From Erythrocercus mccallii (lineage: Eukaryota; Chordata; Aves; Passeriformes; Dicruridae), in NCBI GenBank assembly GCA_013397435.1, contig VZRG01000356.1, positions 434,001 to 498,000 on the forward strand: a stretch of DNA of 64,000 nt. The letters run 5' to 3'. Under the pieces are notes generated by a model, which was not told where the DNA came from, did not search any database, and saw only the letters and a list, made by a program, of their open reading frames with translations. Made by a program: the position numbers and the translations under genes. Below are positions 12,286 through 26,330 of the stretch, piece after piece. Within the stretch, counting starts at the first letter, position 1, and each line of letters starts with the position of its first letter.

Positions 12286-13268
12286 GTGGGGATTCCCGAG
12301 CTTCCCTTCCCTTCTCCTCCCCTCCTGGTGCCGCCGGGCGCGCCCTCCGCCGCGGCGGGGTGCCGTGCCTGCGCGGGTGACAGGCGGCGGGCAGCGGGAG
12401 GCAGCATGGCTGCTGCCGCCGCCGGGGTCCGGGCTAGGTGGGAGGCGCCATGTGTGTAGTCGCAGGTACCGGGCCGAACAGGTGGCCGCGGCAGCCCGCC
12501 CGCCCCTCGCCTTGCCTCGCCGGCGGGTCCCTGCCGAGCCCCCGCCCTGGAGCGGAGGAGAAGCCCTGGAGGGGTGATGGGGGTGGGTCAGGGCTCCCCC
12601 CGGACAAGCCCTGCCCCGCGCCTATTTTGGGAAGGGGAGGGTCTCTGGACGCGGGTACCCGGGCCAGTGTGAGGGGATCGACCTGGAGACGGCCGGCGGG
12701 AGGTGGCGTGCCCGGGAGCGGGAGCTGGCGCCGCTCCCCCGGACCCGTACCCGGCCCTGCGCAGTTTCACGTGCCCGGGAGCCGCCTGCTCGTCCCTCCA
12801 CCTTTCTCTTCCAGGCCTTTAAAATCTTTTGTTTGGCCCCCGTGTCTTTCGCCTCCCGCGGTCTTGACAGACCTTCCGCGAGCCCGCGCTCCCCTCCTGA
12901 AAGCGAAGGAGGTTCTTCGTGCCTTCAGTGGGTTGTTGCTCTCGTCGCATCACACCCTTCTTTGTCTGCCAGGCTCTTCGGTTTCCATCCCAGCTGGTGA
13001 AAAATACTTGTCTTCGCTGCTCTGTCCTTTCCTGGTGTCTCCCCTGTCCTACCTATTGTCTCCTGTGCGGTATCAGGATACAAAGGTGGGAGGGTCTGCG
13101 CTGCCAGTTTGCCGCCTATGAAAAGATGTTTCTTAGGAATGGTGTTTTCTCGTGGTTTTATGTGTGTGAGGTCAAATTCCGTGTAAAAAACTCGTCATCC
13201 TGCTGTGGGTCTCCTTGTCACTCTTCCTTAAAGATAACGAAGTACACCGCTTGAAGACCCCACCCCCT

Positions 13269-13284
13269 AAAAAAAAAAAAAAAA
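13269..13284. repeat. poly-A run of 16
   Basis: Sixteen consecutive A follow a C-rich stretch just beyond the CpG island. It is a simple mononucleotide tract; no retroposed gene was recognised upstream of it. Confidence 0.85.
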
Positions 13285-16200
13285 GGCCTGTAGAAACTTG
13301 GGGGTGGTTAGGCAGCTGGTATCCTGTGTCTGTTTGTTATGCTGATCAGTATCAGCCCATCCTTACCTGCGAGTCCTTTCATTAGTTACATGTTTTCACA
13401 CTTAGGTTGCATGATCCCTCGGGATTTTGTTCCAAGGAACATTTGGTGATATGGCACTAGGATCTCTTACATCCTGCTGTGTTGTATGTAAACTTTGTGA
13501 AGTCTTATGTTGTTTCAGAACGTCATCTATGAATCAGCAACATTTGTGGATCTGAAATACACTTAGCATCCCTTGAGTTAGATTTCCTTTCAGGAGTTGT
13601 TGCTGTTCTTCTATGGGAGACTTCCTGCAGTAATAAGCACTTGTTCATCTCTTCTATTAAATAAGACCTTCTGTTAAAACCAAGAACCACAACCCTTCTG
13701 CAAGTAATCATTGTGAAATAGTTATCAAAAACCCCATTATCAATATGTTAACATGAAAGTACTGTATTTCAGAACTTTTCTTCTGGGAAGGATCCAGCTA
13801 TTGACAGGTGTTGAAATGAAATATTGGATTGTGTGGGACCGTTGGTTTGACAGAGTAATGCATATGAGGTGTTCAGCTTCTGTCATAATGCAAGATTTAA
13901 TCCAGAAGAAGTACAAGGTGGATTTTTTAGAGGCTTTACAGATCTGTAAAGGTGAATTGATACACTGGGAACTGAAGTATTCTTTCACATAAAGGAGGGG
14001 ATGCTAGGCAGGGAAAGCAAGGAGGGAAGGAAGGGAATGCCGGTTTTGGACAGTCTTTTGTAGAGGGAGTGATTTTTAGCAACAGCTGCCTTTCTGCTGC
14101 TAAAGTGTCAGTTGCTTGACAAATCAGTTATTTCAAACTGAATTCTATTATAATTGTGTAAGAATGCCAAAAAGTCTTGAGGAATCATATTCACATGAAA
14201 TCCCTCAGCTTTGGTAGGTACAGAGCATTCCTGCAGGTCAGGGTTGCAGTGTGCTGCAAGATGTCTTGAGGACAGGATGTTATACTGAGAGTGTGGCACC
14301 TCCTGCTCTTTATGAAAACCAACCTGTGGTACTGTATGGGACTAGAGGTGTTCCTCTTCAGTAGTTCATGAAACGTCCTTCTTGTTTGAACCATACGCTT
14401 TGCTCTATAGTGGTGTGTTTGGTTAGAATAAAGTTGTCTTGTGTATTTGTAGTCTTTATAGTGACTGTCTTCAGTGGTGGCTGTGCTTCACAGGGAAGTG
14501 CAAAGGCTGCTCTGTTGTTTGTACTGTTCAACTAGTATGAAGAAGGGAAGTGATTTGCTAGTTTCTTTCTTCAACTATCAGATTAATAACTTTCTGAAAC
14601 AAAAATTTTACTAAATAAAGTATTACTTAAATGTAAGTATCAAGATTATTTTTCCAAATTCAACATGAACCTGTTGATTTTATTCTTTGATAATGTAGAA
14701 GGGCTATGCATTAAATATCAGAATTATGCTGGGGACAGGCAGACGTATGCCATACAAGAGCTTAGTGTTTTCTTGCACTTGCTTAGTTTTTCAAGTTACT
14801 GCAAGCTAGTATAACAGCAGTGCTGGGGAAGTTACAACGAGGTGAGAAATTCTGCTCTGAGGTTCTTAGTTGAGCTCAGAGGGTGAAATCTCAGTTCCGC
14901 TTGCTTGATTTAATTTACTTAGTACCTGATAAACAAAACTTTGATCCTGCAGATGCTTAATATGTTTGTGAAGCTCAAATATTTGTTTGTCTGTGGAGGC
15001 TGATTTGACACGTTTAACCTTCAGAATACAGGTTTTCCACGTACCGAGAAAAATAGGCCTTTCCTTGGGTTCAACAACCAGCCAGCCAATACATTTTTTA
15101 TAAATTTCTGTTACTACTTGAGCTTTATTGCTTTGCCATCCTAGCAGGTAGGAATATATTTCAAAGTTTTGACATAATTGAGGGTGTACACTGCACTTTC
15201 AGAAGTGACTTATGTTTGCTTTCAAAGTATATCAGGTATCAAAAAAACTTATAAGCCATGTTTGCAAAAATTGCATTGAAGCTAAATTGAACTGTATTGG
15301 GAGAAGTTGATAGCTGTAATGCTCAATAGCAAACTGTAACTCAGATATAGAAAAGCAATCATTCAATGTCAAATTAGAGGCTGTAGATTGTTCTTATTGC
15401 TCTTGGGTTTTGTACAGTGTTGTGCAGTTGTTTAATAACAAAGGAAGCAAATCTGCAAATTCTCAATGTTAAACTATTCAAGGTAGAGATGAAAAATATG
15501 GTAAAGGTACATTATAATTGAGGTATTTGCTGTTAGGTTTATTTGCTTTTGTATTGTCTTCATATTGATGCTTGTATACCAGGTTCTTCTAGATGAGATG
15601 CTGCTTTGACTACAAAAATGCTGAGTGAGATGAAGCCTAGAAAAGTTTCTTTCTTCCTGAAATGCTGTGTTGCACTGCTGTAAGAAACTGCACTGACAGT
15701 CCAGTTTAGGTCAAGGGTCACTGATGTTTTATCACCTTTTTTTTTTCCCTTTTTGGGGGATTGTATGTAAGGGAAGGTATGGGGTGAGGGAAAAAAAAAG
15801 GAGTAACTTGCTTGTGAGTATCCATAGTGGTATGCCTTGGTCTCCTGTGTCAAAGCCCTCTCACTGCTGCATAGCTAACTTGGAAAGGCTAAGTATCTTC
15901 TGGGGTTTTTTGTTATGCAATCATAGTTTCTAGGTACATTAACTGTTTCTCAGAATAGATACATTCTTACTTTGAGGGGTTGTGAGTTAGTCTCTCACCG
16001 AAGAGGCTTAGTTTTTCTTAGTGTGTAGGTGAAATTTGGATTGCCCAACAGCCCAGGGATTTGTTCCTTTTCTGTTACAAGCCTTACCTATGTATGTGCC
16101 TACAGGTCATCTTTTAGGCTCACATAAGCCTACAGCTCAGCAGAGTTTTGTTGAAAGGTGTGAAGTTAATCAAAACTGACTTTTTTTTCCTTTAGTTTTG

Positions 16201-19200
16201 CAGCTATATAACTATTTCTGGAAAAGCTCACTGGATGCAATATTGTATTTGGCAAAGCTTTTTTTTTCCTTTCAGTGCATCATAGTTTTAATATTATGCA
16301 TTCCCCATTTTCCTTGAATCTTAAATGAGTAATAGAAAGATGTCTTAGGGCTAATAATGATGGGCATTTGAAAGGATTTTGTATGGGATTTTCCTGTATG
16401 ACTGCTATACTGTGCTTGAGGCAGTGCATTTATTTCCAGGAGTCAGATATGAGTGGTAAGGCTCTGAGTAGGAACAACTGCATAAGGATATTAGAATGAC
16501 CACTTATCTCTAAAGTCCTTGAATAGTGAGAGCACTGACTTCTTTATTGCCCATTTATATCTTTCTCTTAGCTAAGATGGATCTTGTTCAATTGGCAGTT
16601 AAACAAATGTTTGCAGCGTCATAGTGAACGCTCTGAATGCCTCTATGGTTGCTATTTTCATTACTGCCAGAGTTAGACTTCATTCTTTTAGAATTTATGC
16701 CAGGAATAAATGTCCCAACTAGTTCCTTGTTACACTAAGAGGAGGAATGGTCTCCTGTGGTGATGAAAAGGATCTGCTGCTGTTCGGTGAGGGAGGGATA
16801 TGATGGGAATGGAATTATGTGGTATTGCTCTACAAATTCTGTTCAGATGTAGACTAATGAGATGTGTGTTTTATTTTTGACTTTTTTGGTAGAAGTTACT
16901 TTAGCGTTACTCTTCCTTTAAAAACCCATTAATTTCTTTCATGAATCTTGTAATGGTTAGGAACCAGCTCTTTGTGCTCTGTTGTCCACCCATTCTTCCT
17001 AAAATTTGCATCTGATCTTTTCAAACTGTGTACAGGATAACTAAATTAGGAAACTGTAATTCTTACCAAGACACCTAAAGTCTTATTGTTAGTTCTCTTG
17101 TTCCCAGGCTAAGAACTTACATGTGCTGAGAAAATAAGTTTCTTTAGCTGATGGACAACTCTGAGTAATTTGAACTCTGTTTATCTTGTTATACTCAGTA
17201 ATTACCAGCCCTTCCATTAGAATGTGCTGAGAGAACCTGGTTCTACCACGTGTTCGCTTGGGGGGATCAGATTGCCCCATGATAACTTGGGAACTTTTGA
17301 CTTGTGAACAAGCAGTTCTCCTCAGTCAAGAAAATAAACCTTTTAAAACAAGGAAAAAAAAAAAGGTGGGGGAGAAACAAAGCAAGCCTTGATTCCGCAG
17401 TCAGATCCTTAAGGCTGTTCCTGTTAAATCAGCAGCCTTCTGTGAGGATATAAAGATCTATTCATGTAGATAGCATCGAAGGTTTCTGACCATTATTTGG
17501 AGGCAAATATCGGGAAAAATGAGGCAAGTGGGCACATCTCTATGAAGAAGTGACTTCTTTAGCACCCACAGAAGAAGATCATTCCTCTAGGAAACTAGTA
17601 GCTGTTGAGGCTCTGAACTACCAGTCTGCTATCTAACATGGATTTTTTTTCCCAGATTCCTATGGTTGTTCCACTCACTGAAACAGGTTGTGGAAAAAGA
17701 TTATTGAAATTAATTATATTTGGTGTGATATACTTCATATTCTTCACCTCATCTCTTGTCAGCAAGTTTGTTTCTCATTTGCCATACCTGATATTTTTCT
17801 CTAATCAGCTGGACCATGCTGAGGTCAAACTAGTATCTGATGATTTGTTTTCTTGCTCTTGCCAACTTTTTACTTTGTTCTTACCTCTATTCCTTACTCC
17901 TATTTCTGGAAATTGAGTGGGAGACTCGTTGCCTTAGTTACAGTGACTAACTGTTTCAAAGTTATTTATAATGTTTGTGTTTAAATAACCTGTATATCAC
18001 AATATGAATCACAGAACATTTCACATCAATAAAAAGTAAACAAAGCAGTACATCACTGGGAGCATGCTTACAGTGCTGATTTTTGGGAGGCTTGTTTTCC
18101 TTTCATTGTTGGGGGTGGAGGACAAGTTCTAATCTGGCATTTGAAGATGCATCTGAAATAAGGTGCCTTGATTGTTATCCTTTGTACAAATGAGAAAATA
18201 ATCTTAATGTTTAAGCTCTAAAATGTTAGGGAATGTTACTCTTTCCTTAGTAAAGACATTAGCACTCTCCCCAGAGGTGGCAATATACCAGTTTAACTCT
18301 GTTAATTCAGTTGTGATTCTAGTGTTGATGAATTATACAGCACTGACCCATTTCAGCACAGAAACCAGAGCTAATGTTAGAGTGGTGGGACTGAGTAGTT
18401 GGGAGAGAAGGGAAGATGAGACTTGTAGCCAGCCCTGTGGGTGCAGAGAGATATAAAGGAAGCACCAGCAGTGATATGCAAATAAAAGAGGGACAAAATA
18501 CTTGGTTTGTAGCATTCTTGTAGATTAGGCAACTGCTTGGTAGGAAGGTAATAACTTAACTGATGACTTCTGTCCTTAAATAATGAGATGCTCTTTACTG
18601 TGAATTGAGTATAATCTGAGATTTTCACTATTTATCTCTACAGTAATGTATGTATTTGAATTGAGTGAACAGTACTACGGAAGTAGATTTTTTTTCTACA
18701 TGAATAAAGTCTACCTGTTTAGGCCAGCCTGAGAACAAATATTTTTCTCAGTAAATTACTGAAATGGTATATAAATTTGAGAGGTGTGAAGCAGAGGTCT
18801 GCCTGTTCTAATGCTTGAGGCCTGGTAAAAAAAATTGAAAAAACCAATTTAAGCTTATGTTGTTAAACTTTAGAACTAAATTTACAGGGATGAGGGTGAA
18901 AGTGTTTACAAGTAATTGTAACTGACTCATATTAGAACTTCCTGAATGTTCAGGTTTTGTAGGTAGCTGCCTGTTTACATGACTTAAGTCTAATTCTGAC
19001 TGTGTCCTGAACTGCTGTGAAGTCATCCTAAATGTTAAATGTTTCCATATTTTCAGACAATGAAATTCACTTAATGGCCTTTCTAATTCAAGATGATGAG
19101 CATTTGCCTATAAGCCATTCTTGGTCATTTTGCAGACATGCAATTATACTTAAGGTCCACTCTTGCTGAGTGCTGAAGTTCTGTACCTACTTCCATCTGG

Positions 19201-19667
19201 TGCAGAGAAGAAAGCATGAATACATCTGGATTTATTTTTTTTTTACTTTGGCAAAGTGAAGATACAGCACTGCCTTAATGAAGGAAGAGAAGGGAACACA
19301 AGTAAAAACAGTCAGCATGACAAAATGAAAATGAAATTACAATTAGTTAAAGCATTGAGACCAAAATGAGCCTTTTTTAGAGCTTACAGAACTTCTAACA
19401 GTCATGAAGAATCTGTGTTTTGTTTCAAGATTTTGCTGTTTGTCTTCCTTTTTGATTTTATTTTGATAGCTTCATCTATGCTGGTCCCCTTCCAGCTGAA
19501 CCTTCCATCAGGAACCTGGTCATCAAGCAGCAGACAGCATAGTAGGCCAGGGATCTACCCAGCTCATAGATGAAGGAGTTACTTGTGTCATAGACAGCTC
19601 ACCTGGGGGCAGTGAAAAACATTTTTAGGAAGTTCTCTAGTTATTTATATACTAACATACTTCTATA

Positions 19668-19736
19668 ACTAATAAATAATCAAGTAATTTAAATAAAGTA
19701 ATTTAATAAGTAATAAATAAATAAATAATTTAAATC
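19668..19736. repeat. AT-rich AAAT/AATT simple repeat
   Basis: This is a degenerate tract of TAATAAAT and AATTTAAAT units, including three uninterrupted AAAT-type units near its 3' end. It contains almost no G or C. Confidence 0.8.
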
Positions 19737-20367
19737 CATAGCTGCAGACTAAGTTTTTTACTGTATTTGGGGTAATCGGTATTCTCTCCTTCCGTGTCCC
19801 ATCTTCAGGTCACCTGCTTCTACTAGTTGTCATGAGAGTGGGCAGATAATCTGTGCAAGTCCTTTTTTTTGTCCCAAGCACTTGATGAATCTTTCCTGCC
19901 TCAGATCTCTGTGTAGTGTCTGCTAGCATTTCATTTACTCACCAGTGTGTCCCCACAAAGTATTGTTGGTAGGTTAAAATGAAGGGCATAAAATCAGGAC
20001 AGGAGAAAACCAAAATGCTAACATTGTTTTTCTTCTGGTTACATTATTACTCCTTGTTTCAAATTAGTGCAATGTCCCAAGTCAGTGTAGAAGGATGCTT
20101 CAGAAACAGCATGTTAATGGAATTCCCCACCCCTCTCCTCTGTCCCTTTGTAACTGCAGAGTTTTGTTCTGTTCTTGCTGCGTTTGCTAAAACATGAGGA
20201 TCGATAGAAAGAGGTTTTATGCTTAATACTGTGTTGCTGTGCAATCTCTGCCAAATCACAACCCTGTAATGGTACTGCCTGATGGCTTTTATTTCTTTTG
20301 CTCCTTGTCTCAGTTCCAGGAGCTGTATTTTGTTTTATAGCTCTGCTGTATCTATTTACGCTATTAC

Positions 20368-20387
20368 TTTTGTTTGTTTGTTTGTTT
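20368..20387. repeat. (TTTG)n microsatellite
   Basis: About four perfect TTTG units followed by TTTAAA. Short, and likely length-polymorphic. Confidence 0.8.
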
Positions 20388-23300
20388 AAAACAGTATGCT
20401 TTCATTCTGGGGGATAATTTTCAGTATTAAGGAGTACTTGAAGAACACTTTCTCGTTTGTCACCTGCAAGGTTGCAAAGGCCATTATTGACCTGCAACAG
20501 TACTGATCCTGCAGTAACCAACCAGCTCATTTATTTCTTCCACTCCTACCCACAGACATTGTTTGCAGTTTCTTTCCATCTACAAGCACAGGAACATTTA
20601 AAGTTTATTATCTAACACTACTTAGATTACAGAATGGTAAATGTATTAAAATAAAACCTTTCAAGTAAAGAATATTTTATGACTTGTCCATAGACATTTC
20701 TCTATTCTTTTTTACCATAAGTTTGGCAAATTATAATTACTGCAATCAGGGATGTAAATAGTCAAGTTAATCTACTCCATAAGAAACAGAGCTCAAGAGA
20801 GGAGTTCTTTGCATGTTTTCATGAGAGAGAAAAGGAAGGGTGAAGAGAGGATTTATAAAACACCAGAGAGAACGAGGAAGACAGAAATGGTTAGGATATC
20901 ACAGCTTGTCAGCATCAGTGAACAGCAATGCTCTTCTGATGAACTTCAAGTTTCATAGTCAAGGATCATCCAAAAACCAACAGGTATCTGGCTACCCTGT
21001 GGAGCTACATTTGCAATGAATTGAAGATATTGAGTCCTTTTTCTACCCATTGCACCTTTTTACAGCATAGGAAGGGGACTTTCACAGCATCTATAATCTC
21101 AAACTAACACTGAATAATACACAGAAGAGGATGGCTCCTGCTGTTTTTCTATACCCAGAGATGTAAAAAATGTTTTGGGATCAAGTATATCAAATTTATT
21201 ATTTTGGAAGGGCAAATATAGCTGTATGCAGCCATATCTTTATCTCTGAAAGGACTTACTTTGACTGTGAACATCATGAATTTGCTTCCTTTTTTTTAAA
21301 CTCTCTTATATCTAATAGCCATAATTGTTTAAAAAATGTGATATTTTTAATAGTGTGCATTTGAACAGATTATTCATGGAGTTTTCATACCTGAAGGTTG
21401 ATAAAATTTCTGTAATACTCTGCATGTGTTAAAACTGCTTTCGTAATTATTTAAGTATTAAAATGACTGCATAAATAATTCAAGAATAATTACTAGAAGT
21501 GACATGGTTCATGAGTCTGTGTCCACAAGTATTAGAAGAATTTTGCATAAAAATTGCCACAACTGTTAAAAAAACCTGTTGATTGTATCTTTGCATTTTA
21601 GCCTTATTGTCATTTGGAATGCTCTCTTTTGCTGTTGCAATGACTGTACAAAATACCCCACACATTTAGGATATCACACTGGTTTCCTGTCTCAACATCC
21701 CACCCCTTCCATGGGGGAGCAGCGAGATATGTTTCCTTCTATAAAGCTCTCTGCTGGAACTTACATAAGCCAAAGAAACAGTATCTGTTGGAAGGACAGG
21801 AGGAACAGCAATGCCAGCGGAGGAGCTGTGGAGACTGTCAGAGAAGTTCAGCTCCGTGTCCCTGGAAGTTTGCCACACCAGTATTAGCAGCTCTCTTCCA
21901 TGTTGATTGGAGGTGTTGCAGAGTCATTTGGGAACTGTCATTCTGGAGTAAGTTCTTACAAAATTAGCTCTTTACCTCCACAATGGCCTCAAGCACAAAT
22001 AAAACCTGTAGGCCTGAAGCTTGATCTGGTGGCAGCAGTGGACTGAAACCAAATACAGGATAAATGTGCCTGTAGAAGAGATCTCAGAAGTGTATGCTGG
22101 AGCTCAGTCTTCCATGTTGTGGCAATTCTTACTGCCTGTACTGACATACAGGTGTTTTAGATGTGTCCAGACAACCCCTGTTTTGTTGGGTTTTTTACAT
22201 ATATGTAGTCATACATATATGACTGTAGTACCCACTAGTGCTTCCTTTTATGATGCCTGATGCATCTTGTTTTTGGGAAAAGTAAGCTGTAAAAGTAGGA
22301 TGGATAATTGAAGAAAAGAGGAGGAATTGTTGGAATTACATCATTTGACCTCAAGGTTTCGTGACCTGCTCTTGTATGGAGTGCAGTGACATGTAGCCTG
22401 CCTGGAAAGTGCCATGTTGTCACGGGATGCCTCTTCAGAATGCCAAGTTCTTACTTTTCACTGTGTGGCGTGGCTGCAGAAGTGAGGCGGCAACTCCTTT
22501 GGTGTATATTTGCACTGTCTTGATTTTTTCACTAGATAAGAAGCAATGAGAATGACCTGTAACAAGCAGGGTTAAATACTGACAGAAACATTAAGATATG
22601 TTTTTCTTGTAATTCTGTTTTTCTTTTGAGAGATTAATTAACAGCCAAAACTATGCTAATTATATGACTTGGAAATTATCTACCACAGTGAAGGCCAACA
22701 TTTTCAGCTGACAGATAGGAGAAGGAAATACAGATACATGAACTACTGAATGCAAATGTATTCCTGGTATAGGATAGGACTGTGTATGTGATGAATGGAG
22801 TACATTGCCTGAATAAACCCTGTTATTTTAAGCCAGTGAAGCACGTAAATTTTCATGAAAGGTTAGAGTTCAGTAACTTTAGGATGGAGTTTAATAATGT
22901 GCTGCCCCTTGGGTTTTTTGGCTTGGTTTTTGTTTGTTTTCCCATTTGCAAGGTTTCTGACAATAATGGTTGAAACTCACTGGCTTCTAATCTCCGGCCT
23001 AAGGCCATGGTTTGATATTTGGTGGTAGCTGAGCTTAAGCAGTATATCATTCTTTTCTTCTGCGAAGTAGTGAAAAGGGAGAGGAGAGGCAAATTATTTG
23101 GGTTAGCATAGGACTGTGAAGCTGTTTCTTGAAAGTTTTCCTAAGTAGGAAGTAGAAAGGAGTGTTTTGGATCAGATAAACATACTCTACTGTCTGTCTT
23201 TGTGTCAGAAGTCCTGAAGTCACAGATGATGTGTCCTGTGGCGTGTCTTGTTTTGGAGGCTGAAGGTGAGTGGAGAAACTTGAGTGTGGTCTGCCTTGGA

Positions 23301-26300
23301 CCTTTCTCTCTGAGTAACTTTCATGCTATTGGTCTTAATCTTCTTAGAATGTGTTTTGAAACTCAAGAACAGGCTTGATTTTCTTGTCTGGTTCTTGATT
23401 GTTCTGGGGTTTAAGTGTGGTTATGAATCCCTCTTTAACTGAGAACCTAGGGTCTTCAGAAGTCTGCTTCTATTTATAACACACCATTTTGACTTACATT
23501 GACTGAAAACTTTGGAAGAAGAAAAGTTCTTCTATAACATCCTTGTTTACCACATGCACTGCCTTCCAGGATCCTCAGCTTTTTCCCATATCCCCTCTAA
23601 GAACAGCATGCCAATTTTCCTCCAGCATTTTAAAGTTGTTTATTCCCCTTCCTAGGCTGATCACATGCTCTACCAGTCAGTTTTACAGCTGGAGCTGTGA
23701 AAATGACACCAAAAAGACTTTCTCTTGCCTTCCATCTCAATAGGTTACAGTGAAAGTGTAAGACCATGTTCGGGTAGTCCAGTTACCTGAAAACCATATG
23801 CCAGAAGTAGTCGGAACTTGCTGCAGCTTTTTTTTCTCAGAGAAACGTGTATGGATAAAAGGCCCTTCAACATTTGTGCTTCTTACGTGTGTAGCTTTAA
23901 TTCTTGGACACCATCCAATGATGGCTTGGAGTCCTGCCTGTTGTGACTAGTGATCCCTCTATCTCCCAGCACAGAGATATATGCTTGGGGAAGGGAAATA
24001 TCTGGTAAGAATACACGCTGATAGAAAAATGCCTAATAATAAATGTTGAAATAAACTCTACAAGTAGTAATTAATGAGGCATGTCAGTCTGAGAGTAAAC
24101 TGCAACCTTCTGGAATAGAAGAAATTCTTTCATCTCAGCTTAACAGGAAATTTTAACAAAAAATAGTAATTAGTGTTTTATATTCCACATGTCACTTCAT
24201 ATAGTTGTATGAATACCACAACATAAGCACACTGGTTGTGCAGATATTTTTATCAGCAGCTAGAGAAGATAACATTTTGAATTGTCATTAATGAAAACCT
24301 TATCAAGGTGGACTGTTCCTTACTTTATTCTGTTTCTCAGTTTGATTATGCTGCAAAAACATTTAATTCAGTTGGTTGTGGTTGAGACCATTCATTTGAC
24401 TGGTTTTATTTTCTGGAATAAACAAGGGTAAAACTACAAAGCTTCTTTTAAAAGAAAAAAAAAATTAGCATGTCTTTTGACTTTGAGAATGCATTGGGAA
24501 TAATTACCTTGGCAAATAAGGGTATAATAAAATTGTTCTTAACAGTTTCCAAACAAACAGTTGCCTACATATCACCTGTATGTTTGTGAAGATTTAGGTT
24601 ACTGCCCCCTACTTCAGGGTGGTTCTTGAAGCTGGTCATCAGCACCATTTCAATTTTTTAAAAAAATTTTAGCCTAAAAGTCTTAGGTAGCTGTTCAGGG
24701 GCTGCTTTCTGGCTAGGGCAGCTGTCTCTGCTGTGGGCTGGAGGATGGTATTATACTGCTTTTAGTAGGTGTCAAGCCCCAGATGAGTGACATAAAAATG
24801 TAAAACATAAACAAATGAACATGGGAATGGGGGAAGGGTGGGGAGAGGGAATGAGAATGACAAACATTAAATAAAGAACTATTTTGCACAGTGTTAATAA
24901 GAAACATAGTTTGATATTTAAAACAGCTTACCTAAGTATCAGATTATAGATTTTCTTGGTAAGAGGACAGAATATGAGAGGATAACAGAATCTTCTTTGC
25001 TATGCTGAAATAAATCAAGTTATTAAAAGTATGCAAAGTTTTGAGAATACCTGTACTATATAGCTATTGATATTTAAAAATCAGAGTCAGTGCTGCAAAT
25101 TGAATTACATTTATGGCAAATTTCTCATTATTCTGTACTTTATGTTCCTTGTCTTGTAGGAGATACAGAGTACTTTTTGTTGTGCATTTTGTACTATGTT
25201 GTACAAAGGTTCTCAGTGATAAGACTAGACAAAAGGTTAATCTATTTTCAGTGTGGTTTATTGGCATGGATTGTGGGAACTTCAAGGGAATGTTTGAGCT
25301 TCAGTATGTAGAAAACAGGACAGGGAATTTTTTAATTTAAAAATTACATTAGGAAAAGATATGAATGTAACTTGCTAAGATTTAAGTGTAGCATCTACTT
25401 GCTTTCAAAGAATTATAAAAAATAACACTTAACTAGTATATATTTGTTGCCAGAGGATTGAATTCAAACTCCTTCATGGACGGAAGTCATGAGCTAAGCA
25501 CTTGGAACGAGTTTGTGAAAGCTCACTGTTTAAAAGCAGCAGCATTAGACAGTAGCCTCTTCTGGAACAAATGGTATTTTCTTTACAATTACTCCTCTTA
25601 ATTGGTGTGTTCAGTGTTGAAAACCAGAAGAAGCTGGCAAAAAGGAAAGCTTCTCGTATGAAGTGAAGTCTGACAGAACTGTGCTAATCCTAAAATTTTG
25701 ACAGACTTTGTGGCCAACCTCATGTCATTGCTCCAGCTCATTAACTGTCATTGTATGAAGAAAATACTGTGGACTACTTAACTCAAGATATTTTTGGAAG
25801 ATTTTAATTAGTGGCACATGTAATTAAAACAACTTAAAATATTTATTTATTTCTGTCTTTATTATCTGCTCTGATAAAACAAATAAAAAAGTATAGCAAA
25901 AGTAATAAAGTGAAGTAATTAATGCATTAAAGTAATTAATGTGGTGTAAAGGTTGTCATGGGCTATTTAAGTGCATCCAAAAAGCAAAAATAGAACCCAG
26001 GATAACTCACTTTGATTTGCCCAGGTCTGCCCTTCTGAACACAGGTAGAGATTAGTTGAAAAAGTGTTAGTAAAGCAATCAGCTGTCTGTTCTGAAGAGT
26101 GTTACACCTGGTGATTTTATTTAGTGGTAGCTTGCTCGTCTTCATGCTATGGAGGGGTTTAAGCAGTCAGGACTGAGAGGTATTGCTGAAACATTGCATT
26201 GCAGTTGTGGAGAGATGCTAGAATAATAATTTTTTAGGAGGTTTCTTTTGTGTCTGGTTTTGATGTGCTGGATTGATTACACGTTGTTTAGTGCACATGA

Positions 26301-26330
26301 TTTTGCTGTTCTGTCTTTGGAAGGTTGTGT

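Larger units (their letters stand above)
11730..12960 (+). promoter_or_regulatory. ANKRD28: CpG-island promoter of ANKRD28
   Basis: Composition changes abruptly from AT-rich to strongly GC- and CpG-rich at about 11,730 and returns to background by about 12,960. The island surrounds the first coding exon at 12,259-12,285. It contains three CCAAT boxes on the + strand at 11,921, 11,961 and 12,001, GC boxes at about 11,942-11,951 and 12,071-12,081, and a 127-base assembly gap where the transcription start or 5' UTR should lie. No TATA box is visible close to the start, as expected for a broadly expressed CpG-island gene. The island edges are judged by eye. An antisense or divergent transcript from it is possible but cannot be read from sequence. 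Confidence 0.85.
12286..26330 (+). other. ANKRD28 intron 1, first part
   Basis: This intronic DNA starts at the donor GTGGGG. The first ~670 bases are still CpG island. It includes an out-of-exon ATG in good context at 12,406 (17 codons, MAAAAAGVRAR...). A 16-base poly-A run is at 13,269-13,284, an AT-rich tetranucleotide-like tract at 19,668-19,736, a (TTTG)n tract at about 20,368-20,387, a pair of overlapping palindromes at 22,196-22,223, and a duplicated TAATTA-bearing 12-mer at 25,913 and 25,930. I see no coding exon or structural RNA. The many short open frames lack exon hallmarks. Confidence 0.7.

Noticed and set aside
11982..12407. Minus-strand 141-codon frame in the CpG island
   Set aside because: Same cause: GC-rich sequence and N. 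No recognisable domain, and no splice context examined supports it.
11575..12459. 294-codon open frame across the CpG island on the + strand
   Set aside because: It runs through 127 N and through the exon 1 donor. Its length reflects low stop-codon density in GC-rich DNA. The real coding frame here is the short exon at 12,259-12,285.
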